The notes: a model not told the origin generated them from the letters alone. DNA of 64,000 bases from Durusdinium trenchii (GCA_963970005.1 CAXAMN010021551.1:871782-935781), one strand, 5' to 3'; shown: positions 47,791-60,423, counted from the stretch's first letter. Made by a program: numbers and translations.

Positions 47791-50700
47791 GTCCGCATTA
47801 CGTTGGGTGTGTCATCTCGCTCGAAGTACGTGCTGTTGATGGACGACGTCCCGCACCACCTTGGGCCTTATAACTTATACTGGATACCCAAGCCATTTCA
47901 TTCTGTAACAAAGAGCTGGTTCCGACTCCAAAATGGTGCAGAATGTTGGCCACCAACAGTAACGGCAAAGACTCTCCTTGCCATCAGTTGAGGATCAGTT
48001 GAGGTGCAACACTCACAGGAAATAGATCTTGGGGAATTTCAAGCTTTGTGAGGTCTTCGTGCTCCGATCGAAACTTTTCTGCCGAGAAAACAAGGTAGGC
48101 AGCAGGTAGGCAGGAGGATTGTTCGTGACACCTTGAACAACTCTGGCACGAAACACATTCAGACATAACTGAGGCGCGGGGTTGTGCCCTACAATGTCGT
48201 TTCTTCACTGGAGACGACCCACGTCTAATTCAGAGGCCCTTCCAGCGTGCAGCCATTGTTCGTGCACGCACAGCCATCGTCTCATGCTCAGCTGCCCCTA
48301 CCGGAGTGACCTTTCACATTGAACTGAAAAACATCTGCAGAATGCTGGAATGACGGGGCTGCCAGCCGCCATTTTGTGGGATTCTTCGTGGGTTTTCATG
48401 AGTTTCATCTATTTGGGGCGATTGAAACGTTGGGGCTCATGGGGTCTGGCTTCAGATGCCAGTCTGGTTGTGCCTTTGGAGACCCGTGGCGAGGATCCAG
48501 CATTTGATGCGGAGCGAAACTACCCAGTCCGATTTTTGAAAGCACATCCATGTGTGAACAATAATTATGAAGAACTTCTGCATGTCACATGTTCTATTGT
48601 CATCTTAAGATTGTTCAAGCCCTGAGTTGCCCCACAAGCCAGTCAGTAGAGCACGTGCTGAGTGAAGAATGTGAAACTGCTCTTCGAGCTCTTCTGCAAT
48701 GAGAGAATCCGCAAATCCTAGGATTTAGTGGCAGGTGTTTCCCATTGTAAGCAAGATCACTGGAAAAAAACTGAACTCATCCTCCTAAGTATACTTGAGA
48801 TGTTCAAAAATCTTGTCTGAATCCAGGATGGCCACAATACATTCAAGACTCAAACACGATCCATCCATCCAGCGGTGAAAACCATCCATTCTATGCCCAG
48901 ACTTGAAACCATGCTTGCATGGGGGTAGAGGCCCTCACCGTGACAAAGCCACTAGTATTACTTAGCGAAGGTTTCATGGACCCGGTGACTCGAGACACAA
49001 CATCAACAAGCGAAACAAGCTGGTGACTAATTCATCAAAAGGGCCAGGGCCACCTGCAGGACCTGGACTGAACCCTCGTTCCTCATGAAGTCAACCTCAT
49101 TCAACCCTTCATATAAACGGTTGAGATCTTAGGCTTAGGGTGAACACCCTCGCATCTTTGGTGAAGCTCGCACTGCGGTGGCTCACCTCACCAACAGGAG
49201 TTAAAACCAGCCGCTCGGTGAAGGATCCCTGGATGGGAGGAAAGTCTCGAAGAAACGAAACCCGAGCTCTGCCAAGTCGGATGCCCCATGTTGCAGTCAA
49301 AACTGTGATCACAAAAGGTTGATTTGCTTTTGCTTCATCTGTCTCGCCGTCTCGCCCTCCACTATGAACCTTCGCTCGAGCACGTGCAGCGCAATTCACT
49401 GCAGGAACTTCGCTGCGACTGCGTGGACCTGCAGACGCGGTGATCGGCCACTGATGGACCAGCTGGCCCCACTTTTCCAAGCGGAACCCTAAGGACCTTT
49501 AAACTCAAAATCGCCCAAAAGAGTGGCAGCATGGATGTTTGGTCTGCATCATATGCCCAAAGACGGAAACGTTTTGTGCAAACGTAATTATTTAGACAAA
49601 AGATCCAAACTCAAACAAAAATGGAACCATGAAACAGAAAGCAAAAAATAATGCAACATGAAACACCACTGGGGTCCTTTCGGTCCTGTCATAGTGGTAG
49701 CCTCTTGATGCAGTTGATGTCCAGTTTCACATCTGCTGTGTTTTGCGGGAGGCTGGGCACTGGGGGTATCTTGTTAAGAATGCCGAATGAAAGTGGACCC
49801 TCAGCTGAAGGATGTCAAAAAAAACGAACTCAGACAGACCTGTCAGACTGCACACCAGGATCCCACGCCCATTCTTTGCAAATGAATACGCACAAAAACG
49901 GAGTTGCTCCAGGTTTCTCATTGAAAAGGTCTAACTTAGACAGTATCCCACCAGGCCTTAGCGCAGCTTGGATTGCAACTTCATCTCCTGACCATTGGCC
50001 CGGCTGGGTGGAGGCTCAAGTTCGCAGAAGTATCGATGCCAAAGCACTCAAGAACCTAAGGACAACAATATCCACTGATGCTGTGTTGCAGCGTTAGCAT
50101 ATGAGTCGTGTATATGTTCTAAGTGCAGGGATTTCAATTGTTCTAAGAGCAAGGCTTAGAACGCTGATTTGTTGTTCTATGTGTGGCGTCCTCGTTCTAT
50201 GTGACTCTTATCTTTTTGATGAAAAAACTAAGTTCTAAGTGGTTGTCCGTCACTATATGTCCTATGTATTTCTAGACAAGTATACTATAGATATATTGTA
50301 TAATATTATATATGTGTCCTTAGGACCAGGGATCCCCAATGCTCTCTGAGAGGGTAATTGGGAGACAGCGGCATGCTGCAAGAAAGTTGGGACCCAACAC
50401 CATTCTGAGCAATAGTTGGGTAACCGCTAATTTATGGAGTGCTTACAGGCGTGGATTGTTGCAACCAGCAGGTCCGAAGCGGCTTCACCAGTGATCCTGG
50501 GCAACTGAGCCTGGATAAGTTCGAGCGCATCCTAATCCCATGGTCGGGCTCTCTCATTCTCGCACTGCGGTTTTCAGTGTCGCTCATTTGACTGTTTGGG
50601 CTCGCAATGCTCAAAGTGCCAAAATGGTTTGTATGGTTTGGACATGTTTGGAACCTTCCCCCCTTTCTGCAAGGGTCATGCTTCAAGCGCTTTCGAGACT

Positions 50701-52748
50701 ACTGAGCGGACTGTCTTGGAAAAATACGTGTTGCAGCTGGGTTACCTGGGTTACAGAGCCTTTTACTCAGGCTGTCACAACAATACACACATCCTCCTTC
50801 TCCTGGTTCTCTGGGACAGGCTCTGATCTCAGTGCTTCCTGCACTTCCTCTACATATGTTCGAACACCTTGACCGGGTTTGCAAGTTCGAAGGTGCTGGC
50901 GCACAAAAAACTAACCCTGTTTTGCAGATCTATGCGAACCACTCAGTGTGGCAGAAAACAAGGAAGCCGCAAACTTCATTGGAGAGGTCGCACTCCGCAT
51001 GCCATCATCATGGCCACCAAGGCGAAGCGTGAGATATGACAAGATGAGCCAGTCTCACCATGCACCAGTGGTGAGTAAAGAGGAATGCGTGCAATTCTAC
51101 GCTAACGTGCATTGCTTCTACAGGTCGCTAAACTCAGGAAGCGTCGAGGAAGCTACCACGCACAAAAGGATGCATATCGCTTTAACGAACTAGGTTTAGT
51201 ACCTATACAGACCCATGAGCAGGCAAGGCCGTAGACATGAGCGCAGCGACAATCATTGGCTGAGATCTACAAGTTTTTGTAACCTCACTTGACTCGGTTG
51301 AAAAAGCTTGGCTCCACCAAGTCAGCCATTAATGCTAAGATACGTCATTACATTTACGGTGCCACAGAGCTTACCACCACGAGTAGATGGTTTTAGGCAG
51401 CATGTTGACGCTGACCCCTTGCTTTTGAGCCAACTTTGCCTGAGAACGCAGTTGCAGTACCAACACCAACACTATTTTCAGGCAAAATGAGCTCAAGCAC
51501 CCCTGTGACACAAAGTGTTGCCAACTTGTCTATGAGAAGGTATGTGGATTTCAAGGGGGTGTATATAGAATAGCACAATATATAGAATATAGCACAATAT
51601 ATAAATCAAAATTAAAAAACAACAAAGCAAATCCCCTCTAGAAATGTACTGAATTGAACACCGTTTGTATCTAGTCGAGACCACTCTGGAGCAAATGAAG
51701 CCAAGCAAATCCGGCGGAACTGCCCTCCTCGCTTTTCAGCTTGGCCACCGCGGGGTCCTTGGGCGAGTCCGAGCGCAATGAGCATTCGTGCAGATCAGAT
51801 TGGGGGCATCATCCCAGGTGGTATTTTGTGGGTTTAAAAGGAGTGAATTTTGCTTGGATAATGATCCACACCCTAGACCCAGTGGTTGACGAGGGTCAAT
51901 AAGGGTCAATTAATGGCCTCTACCAAGAAACAAGAAGAGTGATACAGGTTTGTTTTCATGTTGTTCCACTGTGACAAGGTGCGGTCAGCCGCCAAGATTC
52001 CTCACCCTGATGCTCCCGATGGTGGGTGCCCCCCGAAAAGAACAACAACAATCACTTCGCTGCGTGTCTTTTCCACGAAAAACGGTCGCTGCGATGTAGG
52101 ACCGTCACGTTCACCACCGACCGGTGAATCCCACGAACCAACTGGGCCAGGAATCGTTGGGCCGATCCTTGGCCGAGAGAACACTAGCGTCACCATTGGG
52201 GCCACCCTCTACGAGTTTTTGTTGAATGTCTCAAGCTCGACCCGAGAGAGGGTCTGGAGCCAACGAGTATTTCCAAGTCTCGGGTCTCCTCTCATCTCAA
52301 CTCAACCCGTTGAACTACTCATTCTTGGAAGGGTTGGAGCCAACGAGTATGTCCAACAGGTTCGCAGGACTTCGCAGCACATCTGACCACTTCGATGGTG
52401 GATTCTCCCAAAGCCATTAGTTCTACATCCGGTGGTGTAGGGAGAATCCGTGTTCTATCTTTTCTATATTTTTCTACCACCAGGATGTTTGTTTTTGGTC
52501 ACTAAGTCCAGCTAATCCTCAGCATTAGCCTGTTGAAAACCCTTAAGTCATCTTAAGTCAACAAAATTGTTCCATGCGTGGGGAATCAAGGACCCTACCC
52601 AAACTAGGTCATGTTTGCCATTTGGTACAGTTCCTGTGCGCGTGTTTCTTAACCTACCCGTACGACACATCGCAGTCCAACATTTCAGTGGATGGCCATG
52701 GCCGAGGACCACAGTACATTTGATCCTTTTTGGTTCATCCCGCACAGC

Positions 52749-52858
52749 AACGTAGTAGTTACAAAGAATGTCTTAGTAGTAACAAGAAGCTACTAGGAAC
52801 AAGTGCATCGCTTCTAGTAACAAGTGCCTTACTAGTAGTAACAAGAAGCTACTAGTAG
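52749..52858 (+). repeat. CTAGTAG-family repeat, locus 10
   Basis: AGTAGTAACAAGAAGCTACT, AACAAGTGCATCGCTTCTAG, AACAAGTGCCTTACTAGTAG and again AACAAGAAGCTACTAGTAG: the clearest view of the three-part unit (AAGAAG, GTGCATCG, GTGCCTTA spacers). Confidence 0.9.
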
Positions 52859-54010
52859 TCCAGAGAGTGAGTCTTGTCTCCTGAAGTGGCATCCCAGTGG
52901 CTCCGCCCCGCTGCGCCCCCTGCCCGCCCAGCTCGCCCCGCTGTGTGGCTGTGTGCCACGTCCCGCCGCTGGTTTTGACCGGGCCGAGTCGCAGCTCCTT
53001 CCTGGGTCACTTTGTCTCCGATCATGTGCTTGGGCTTCGGTGGCCTTGATGTAAACACAAAGGATTCCAGAAGAGAAACAGCAGCAACCCACGTGATGTT
53101 TTCCGCAGAAAAAGAAATATGTGGACTGGCTAGCGGGGCAGTAGCCTAGGGACCACATCTTGCATGTCAGGATGGCTTGCCAATGGCCCAACCGCAAGTT
53201 GGAGCAAAACCCGTTTCAAACTACAAGAGATAAGACTTACACCCATTCCTGAAGCGGTTGTACATACAATGTTACAATGTTATAATAGTACTCATCTACC
53301 GCTTCTGTGCCATCGCTGTTCCACATGAGTACTCATCGGCCACGCTCTCGGCTTCCCGGCGGCTGAATCTTGGCTTTGTTCTGGGTGTTGTTCCCCTTGG
53401 GACGGCCGTGTAAAAGTGACCCCAGCTCGGCTGGCGCTTGGCTGTCATTGCTTCACCATCATCCAATGGGGATCATTCAACACGACAAGTCTAAATAAGT
53501 CTATCGATTCTCTGGAAGCTTCTGGTTTTTACATGTTATAACAGCTACAGTAAATCAAGAGTTCCTTTCTCAAGATCCATGTTGCAGTGCATTGTTGTGT
53601 TTCCACATGTTTGTCTCACTGGTCTGAATGATAGAAAGGTGCTGCAGTGTTGCATCCTCTTGATCATGAGAATCTTTTGTTTGCTTTACAAAGAAGATCA
53701 TCCTGACTGTACAAGTATCTGGCTGGGTAAATAAATAACCTACAAAAAAGACACCATGACTTTTTCTCAACACCAGAGTATTCCTGGGCAGAATCTTCTC
53801 ACATGCCGCCATCGTTCGCATCTTGGGGCCACCCCCATTCCACCGCCACGGTTCCATTTCACTTAAAGAACCGCTCCTTCGCTTTCCCGTTTCTACGGTA
53901 TAGGCAAACGGCCTGGTCTAATCTCTTGAAAACTGAGGCAGCAGGTGTAGAATAGGGGGTTCCAAGCACGTTGCTTTTTCGGAGGAGCTTCACAACTCTC
54001 ACCTACTCAC

Positions 54011-54470
54011 CTGAGGTCCAAAAGCCAGCCCTTGCTGGATTCGCTCGGTGTTTTCTTGTCCCTGCTGCCCGATCTCGTCCCAAACCATCCAGTGATACGG
54101 CACTGCATCCGGGTGGCGAAGGCAAAAGCCTTCACCACAGAGTCCAGCCGCCACCAGGCAGCGCCGCCAGCAACAGCGCTGCTGCTGGCCTCCTGTCGGA
54201 GCCATGGTACTGTGACCCAAGAGGTTAGTGTGACGCAAGAGGTTCCCCCTTCTTCCTTCTTCGCGCGGCGCAGCCGCTCCAAGACCTGTCCCCAATCGGG
54301 TGAGTCAGATCTTCGCCGCGGAACCCGGCCTTCTTTGCCGCCTTCTCCGCCGCCCGCTTCGCACGGCCGGCGCCCTCGATGCGCCGCCGCTTCTCGCCCT
54401 CCTCGGTGTGGAAAGCGAAGGCGCCACCGGGGGGAGAAGCCACCGGGGGGAGAAGCCACAGAGGAAACAT
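54011..54470 (-). CDS. Start of a multi-exon gene, unknown protein (possible kinesin N-terminus)
   Basis: Exons 54315-54470, 54246-54285 and 54011-54192 join in phase (GA donor, GA donor, then a canonical CAG|GTGAGTAGG). The start Met precedes FPLWLLPPVASPPGGAFAFH, a hydrophobic, Pro-rich beginning, followed by a basic Ala-rich helix (EKRRRIEGAGRAKRAAEKAA, then AKKAGFRG), VLERLRRAKKEEG, and a Cys-rich segment (RCCWRRCLVAAGLCGEGFCL) leading to HPDAVPYHWMVWDEIG and QENTERIQQGLAFGPQ. I do not recognise the family. The next exon must start in phase 0 below 54011; candidates near 52990 exist. A 232-residue plus frame over this region is rejected because the minus exons splice coherently. Confidence 0.55.
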
Positions 54471-55993
54471 GGAAAGTGAGTGAGGTGATTGGAGTGATGT
54501 GGATGGATGGAAGGGATGCAAAAGGTGAACATCCACATAGAACTGATGTTGGAGTTCATGATAGTTCATGTATATGCATGTGCATGGGTCGTTCACCACG
54601 AGAACGCCCGACCGTCGTTCCACCCTCCCGCCTCGGTCATCCATTCGAACTGCCACCCATGCCGTGCACAAAGCGCCCTGAGAGCAACCAATCTGCTACA
54701 GCGGTGGCTTCAAACACGTGGCAGCCGTAGCCATCGGGCACATTGCCAACACGTTTCAGTACAAGAGCAATATACAATATATAGATAATATGGGGTGTCA
54801 TCCAAAAAAGCATCCTCGCACTGGTCTGCGTTCGAGAAGACGAAATCCACTGCTTCAGTTTTGAGATGTCTACAGTTCGGTGAATCTGCGTTCGTGGCTC
54901 TGGTCGAAAAAGGCACGTTCGCCCGCCGCGTAGGACACTGCATACAACCACCCACCCTTTAGGTCTGATTATGGTGTTGATGTCCCATAAACCAAACACA
55001 TCATATTTTACTAAATTATAGTATATATTCAATTATCATAACAAGACCACCAACAGGGCATAATAACAAAGTTAACATGCCTTGAAACTTCTCATCTATC
55101 AACCTCAGTACGGCATCTCTGCAAATAGGCGTGGAACCGATTCAAGAAAATAGACTGTCTCAAACAAATCTGTCAGATTCGCTCATCTCTAAACAGACAG
55201 AGAGAGAGAGAGAGCCACGGACGTTCGTCCCCACAGCGGACGGGGCATGGCTCGCGCCTCAGTCGCGACTCGTCCCAATCTTCCGGTTCCACAGAGATGT
55301 TGCCCTGGCGACGCTGGAGCTTCTGTCCTACTACCTGGGGAGGAGTTGGAAGAGTTGGACTCCATGTCGGTCACCGTTGAATTCACACGGAATACCATGG
55401 TCAACCATGCCAGCCAGCCTGTAAGTTGAAAAGGATCAGCACTGGCATGTATAAACAATAGTTAGTCTAGTCTTATCCTGCGAAAGGCTTGTGATACGAT
55501 GTGCATCTCAAACCGTTCTTTTCTTTTGCGCTTTGGTTGATCACTCAAAAGCGCGTCTTTGTGAGCACACAGTAGCCAGTCACCCAGTCCAAGACCCCGT
55601 TCCCTGTCCGTTTCCAGTTGTTGAATGGTGTCCATCCGATCATCCGACCCTGACCGTGCATGTGAAAGAGAACTGGGTACAGGCGCTGGCTCTGGCATTA
55701 TTCCACCCTACCCTACTCAAAAACATGGATGCTGGATTGAAACCGGCCCCAGTCATAAATTCCTCATCTGTGCCTCACATGACCTTGAATCGCCTTTACT
55801 TCTCCCCTTCCCACCAGCCAGAAAGGCTGTGAAACCGCCCCAGCCTTGGGACCTTGTGCCCTGAGTGTCTCGTTCAGCCACTTGTCCGCCAGGCTGTTGA
55901 TCGTCGAGTCATCCGGCCTTGTTCGGAGGCGAAAATGCGGTGCCCGGGGCACCTGCGAAAGATCTTAGCTTCGGTTCAATCCCATTGGGATCT

Positions 55994-56048
55994 CCTAGTA
56001 GTTTCTATAGCTACTAGTAGTGATGCCCTTGTTACTAGTAGCGATGCC
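55994..56048 (-). repeat. CTAGTAG-family repeat, locus 11
   Basis: CTCCTAGTAGTTTCTATAGC, then ACTAGTAGTGATGCCCTTG and TTACTAGTAGCGATGCCC. Confidence 0.85.
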
Positions 56049-56386
56049 CTTCCGGGTTTGGGTACAGTTCGGTGGAAATGATGGTGCGCAGACGTGAAGA
56101 ATTCCCAGCTTCTGCAAGAGTCGCAGGGTGGAGAAGGGAAACTGAAGAACACGAGATGACAACAGTCTCCGTGTCAGTCCTGGGATCTCCAGCACTAATC
56201 TGGGTGAATTAAATTAGTTTCATTAATTTCGTTCACCTCGTACCTCGTCTTAATTTCACCTTTTGCAATTGTTCATCTCGCCTCGTTTAACTTCAATAAT
56301 TTCATTCACCTCGTCTGCATTTGGTGGGGGAGGCCTGAGTGCTCTGAGAGAGGTTGTGCCTGCCATGCACGTGCAAACTACTCATC

Positions 56387-56810
56387 GGGCCTACCTCTTA
56401 ATAATAGGTTGTTTCTTGTCTTTGATGGTGGGTGGAAGAATCCCTGTAGCTCCTGGAAACTACACCCAACAGTGGCCTCTACAAGCCGAGATCAACCTTA
56501 CACTATCCAGCGCTGTTTCCATTGCATGTGTCCGAACATATTATAATCTACTATATTCCTTTCATACTGTACCCCTTGGCTCCAAGAGCACAAGAACCCG
56601 TTCCAGATCGTGTCACTTCCGGAAGCTCTCTCACCGCTTACCCGACCCGCCAAATTCCTCTCAAGCATGCTTGGGACAGAAATCGGGCCTATTTCTTAAA
56701 AATAGGCTGTATTTTTGTGTTTGGTCTTCTTGCGGCTTCTGTGTGGCATGGTGAATGGAGTCCCTGTAGCTCCTGGAAGCTACGCCCAGCAGTGGCCCTT
56801 ACAAGCTCAA
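56387..56810 (+). repeat. Local duplication, about 100-base copies
   Basis: 56387-56487 and 56695-56810 share GGGCCTA-TTCTTAA-AATAGG at the left, and CCCTGTAGCTCCTGGAA followed by CAGTGGCC and ACAAGC at the right. The middle has diverged. Related TACCTCGTC / CTTAATTT pieces flank both, so the original unit was larger. Confidence 0.75.
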
Positions 56811-57294
56811 GCCCTTTGTGCTGCTGCTGTTGCTGGACTTACCTCGCTTATTTTCGTTTTGAAATTATTCTACCTCGTACCTCGTCAGGTGAGCTCGCCT
56901 TAATTTGCCCAGACTAATTAAGAATTACGGTACACATCTGTACACCTCATAATCTAATCCCCACTTCGAAGGCATTCTATATAGGGGACATTGGTTTACT
57001 TGATCCACCCCAGCTGCTCCCAGAAAACACCTCATGCACGACAAGTCCTTCCAAGCCCACAGCAAATCACAGCAACCTCAACCCTTAGCTACATGCACTG
57101 CATCATGAATTGCTACCCCCAGTGACGCGCCATCCGTTTCACTGACTTGTTTGTCATCGCAGGCCCTACAATCTCCTCCTACTACCCTACCCTACACCTA
57201 CACCCCCCCAAAAAAATGGAGAAACACGGCCTTATAAACGCACACCTGCCATTCCTGCCCGATCCCTGTTCCATCCCACGAGGTCCGCATTGAC

Positions 57295-57417
57295 CTCCGG
57301 CTTGACCAGTGCCGAGCGGCGTCCGGCCATCGTCCGGCGTGACCAGTGCGAAGAAGCCCCAGCGGCTCTCGGCGGAATGGCTCCCGTCGCCGTCCGTCTC
57401 CCAGCGGAGCTCGATGC
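57295..57417 (-). CDS. Exon with a HERC2/ZZ-type CUB-like beta-sandwich segment
   Basis: Bounded by CCAG|GC and GGAG|GTCAAT, with 40 full codons and GC-rich third positions. It reads GIELRWETDGDGSHSAESRW then GFFALVTPDD. The pattern hydrophobic-x-W/F-x-x-D-G-x-x-x-x-x-W-G-F-x-x-x-V-x-P is that of the beta-sandwich beside ZZ/HERC modules in large ubiquitin ligases. The assignment rests on a short stretch. Minus-strand neighbours at 57630-57815 (CYHVGYGDSSNFPSV) and 58632-58862 may be part of the same gene. Confidence 0.38.
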
Positions 57418-57629
57418 CTGGGCGGACGGGCGGACGGGTTTCCAAAAGGAGACCGAGGCTGAGATGGAGTGGACAAATCCTGAAAGGCACTGAAAGAGGG
57501 ATGTGGAGCCCAGCGTTTAACTGTTTGTTTTGGCAGTTGATTCGCTGATGTTGGAACCATTCCTCTTGGTACAGTTGCACCAAAGCGGTTTGTCCTTTTC
57601 GACTTCAGTTGGTCAAGTCATGACTGTAA

Positions 57630-57815
57630 GAGTTTGTTTCTGAAACTCATGCATTCCAGACCTCCTCGGAACCTCTTCCAGCTCATCACCGAGCCCAGCC
57701 CAGTCACCCACCAAGCCCATGAGGTCCCAGGGACTGTTGGTGGGACAGCTGACGCTCGGGAAATTGCTGCTATCGCCGTAGCCGACGTGGTAGCACACAT
57801 TGGACTTGGTGGCCA
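57630..57815 (-). CDS. Exon-like island, unknown protein
   Basis: Minus frame reads MATKSNVCYHVGYGDSSNF, then PSVSCPTNSPWDLMGLVGD, ending ELEE before |GTTCCG, a usable GT donor. A second frame across part of it (FMDWTHPLVSSSLVVSDGH) is also attractive, so the frame is not settled. Confidence 0.3.
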
Positions 57816-58128
57816 TCGGAGACCACGAGAGACGAGGAGACCAAGGGGTGCGTCCAGTCCATGAAGTGCCAGCAGTTCACAGAATCCACATAGAGGCTAC
57901 CAGCTAGCACCAGCAGCCCAGTCACTGCAGAAGCTGGGGGGCTGGGGGGTAATGTCACCCAGAAAGCATTGAAGCTTAGAGGGTTTTAGCAGACAAAGCC
58001 TGCAACAAATGCCCAATCCATGCATGTGAGCATGTTCGTTTGAAGAGGCTGAAGCCCATATCAGAATCCACAATGTCTTCACTGTGCGGATAGAAGGTCC
58101 ACAACACAATTCTGCCATTGAAAACACA

Positions 58129-58146
58129 TGTGTGTGTGTGTGTGTG
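58129..58146. repeat. TG dinucleotide run
   Basis: About nine TG units. Confidence 0.9.
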
Positions 58147-58631
58147 CCATGGAATCAAGATTGCTGGCAAAAAGAGACTGATTGATTAAATTACAGTATA
58201 TACTGTACACATTCACATATATACACCAATTTAACCACCACTGGACATCCTTACTGCCACAGAAGCTCGTACCCACACCTAGTCGAAGCAAAGTCGTGCG
58301 CAACTGCAGCTAGGGGTCCGCGTCACGGGGCTCGAAAATGAGCTTCACGTTGGATAAGCTCCTAAGGATTGAATGGGTGGTCGAAGACCCACACCTGTTG
58401 GGAAAAAATGGTGTCAATGTTATCATGTATTGTCACGGTGGAAAAACACACATGACAACATGTCTGTTTATGGATCAGAACCAAGACAACCGGGTATCTT
58501 ATGGGCATCTTGCTGTATCCAGCCGCGTGGTGTAAAGGAAAGAGGGGGCTTCAGGGAGTTGAGTCTAGGAAGGAAGCACTGCTGAAGTTCACACTGCTCA
58601 CCAATGACCCCACTCAAGACCCATTGAGTAT

Positions 58632-58862
58632 TCAATCCCAATAACAGGTGTATCGGCTGGCGCCGACGTGGTTCTTTTCCTCGTTCCACGCGTGCGGGAG
58701 ATGCCCCTGCATCTCCTCGAAGCTCACCGACGATGTGTCAGGCCTTGGGTGCACGCCTTCTCGCAGCGCAATGGAGGCCCACCCCCCCCAAAACGGTCCA
58801 CTGGGCCGACGGTGGGCCACCCCCGCGCCAAGCGTCAGAAGCGCCTCTGGATCCTCCAAGAC
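58632..58862 (-). CDS. Exon-like island ending in a stop, unknown protein
   Basis: Follows the acceptor CAGCAG|GTC and stays open for 76 codons to a stop at 58632. It reads VLEDPEALLTLGAGVAHRRP, then SGPFWGGWASIALREGVHP and SFEEMQGHLPHAWNEEKNH. Codon third positions are GC-rich. If no donor is used, this is the last exon of a gene that starts at higher coordinates. Family not recognised. Confidence 0.4.
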   Translation of the reverse strand, partial: VLEDPEALLTLGAGVAHRRPSGPFWGGWASIALREGVHPRPDTSSVSFEEMQGHLPHAWNEEKNHVGASRYTCYWD

Positions 58863-59862
58863 CTGCTGGCGGCTGAGCCTCAGCGATCCCATACTCACCC
58901 ATGGGGCAGGTGGGTCACCTTCGATTGCTTCAAGGGCTGCCAGTTGATGTGTCAAAAAGATATAAAATAAACGAAAACTAGCATGTGTACACAGGCTGAA
59001 CCCGGATAGTATTGATCGCTCCCGTGATTGTCCAGACCCCAAACATCTTGATGTTTGGTCCGTCAAGATGCTTCGGCTGCTCTTCTGTCGTCCACTTTGC
59101 CTACGACCAAGCTTTGGAGGGTTAGTTGAAGCTTCATACCGAGTCATGCCAAAACATGTGGGCAAATGGGACACCAATGGGGGGAAGTCACCGCTTTCAC
59201 CAAGTAGCTGGTTGGATTTGAAAGAGGCTCTTGAAACCAACCGGCTGCTGGACCCTGACATAAGGGTGCATGGTCAAACAGCATCGGATCAAGAACAGTA
59301 CTTAGACCTAACAAAATAGTGCACTCGTAATGTGAGGCGCAAAAAGGCAAAACACAGAGAAAGCGCCATCGCACGTATATAAATACACAACTGTATCATG
59401 GCACCATTTTATCTCATTCGGTCAGATACAAAGTTGCCAGCCCATTTTTAGGATTTAAGTCCAAGCTTATGAATCAAGCGAGGTTGATGTGAAAGGGGGT
59501 GCAGGGGGTTGGGAAGCAGCCCCCCTTTGAGGTGATGGTAGGTAACTTGCAGCTTTTGAAAGGTTGGGCACGGTTGCAAGGTGCTGCTCTATAGATTGCC
59601 ATCCATTATACAAAGAGTATTAAAAACCAAATGCAACTGCCGTTCTCAAGCTGGGCGATGCTCAAGAAGGCTGGTGCCATAGGCTTGTGAGCATGATTTC
59701 AGGACCCTCAGCAGAAAAAGGTGCCCCATCCAGATTAGTGATTAGACGTTGTTGGCCATTGTTGCTAGATAATGTGTTGCGGTATGTTGTGGTCATGTGC
59801 GCAAAGCCACCCCGCGCGTACTTCACACACCCCAGCGGTTTTGCGCACGACCACCAAGCAGC

Positions 59863-59935
59863 TGGCCGAAGGACCTTTGGTTCGAGGGCAGTTTGAAGGT
59901 CTCGACCAAATTCAGCTGCCAACCCTCGCGTGCAC
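59863..59935 (-). CDS. Very short exon-like island
   Basis: Between a GGCAG acceptor and AAG|GTCCTT it reads EFGRDLQTALEPK. It could be an exon of the same unknown gene as 60424-60545; too short to assign. Confidence 0.22.
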
Positions 59936-60222
59936 CCGACCTCCGGTCGATCGAAGCATCGACGCTCGGTGACCGGGTCAATCCATCAGGGAGCAAAACC
60001 AGGGTTAATCGATGATGTTGGTGAAAGAAAACTAAAGAACACCTATAAAGAACCAGAAAAGTGGATACTGTAGGTCATACATGGGCATACAACTGTTCCA
60101 CGATGTCAAACGTCACAGTTTCTGCACGCGTGAACAATGTTTCGTCTTTCACTGGTTATATAAATGAAACGTTCATCGACGGGTTTGTGCTTGCCCAGGA
60201 TGCTTGCACTGAGCTGGCCCTG

Positions 60223-60332
60223 CTAGAGTAACTATCCTGACGAATAGATTCTTGAAGCCTTAAACAGAATACTAATACTAGCTGCTAGTATTCTTCGAAG
60301 GCTTCAAGAATCTATTCGTCAGGATACTCTAG
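60223..60332. mobile_element. Long hairpin, MITE-like foldback element
   Basis: Left arm from 60223 (CTAGAGT, four extra bases AACT, then ATCCTGACGAATAGATTCTT and GAAGCCTT) pairs with the right arm 60298-60332. More than 27 pairs are perfect and the ends match again beyond the 4-base bulge. The loop contains a second inverted pair (GAATACTA / TAGTATTC). No coding capacity. Confidence 0.85.
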
Positions 60333-60423
60333 CCATGGGAGAACCTTGGAAAAAATATTAATAAATGGTCTGGTTTGATCACCACCCCTGTCGAGCCAGT
60401 TGCACCTGCGACACAAAACCCTC

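Larger units (their letters stand above)
45277..54010. other. Unresolved region between two minus-strand gene models
   Basis: Should hold the N-terminal stalk exons of the kinesin and any downstream exons of the gene at 54011. Supportable exon-like islands, all minus: 46460-46530 (NLADVAVEAEVASP), 46640-46740, 47690-47790 (TMWLEGATKEQRHVRFC), 49110-49480, 52080-52185 (IGPTIPGPVGSWDSP) and 52860-52995 (two competing frames). CTAGTAG loci occur at 47551-47603 and 52749-52858. I cannot assign these islands to one gene because several junction phases are ambiguous. Confidence 0.4.
54471..57294. other. No firm gene; GA run, duplicated segment, CTAGTAG locus 11
   Basis: Contains AGAGAG (55198-55214), the CTAGTAG units at 55994-56048, and the duplicated pair 56387-56487 / 56695-56810. 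GC-rich frames on the plus strand at 55240-55430 have no splice or family support. Confidence 0.4.

Noticed and set aside
54032..54730. 232-residue plus-strand ORF
   Set aside because: The minus strand over the same bases gives three phase-linked exons with sensible borders. The plus frame is Pro/Arg-rich shadow sequence.
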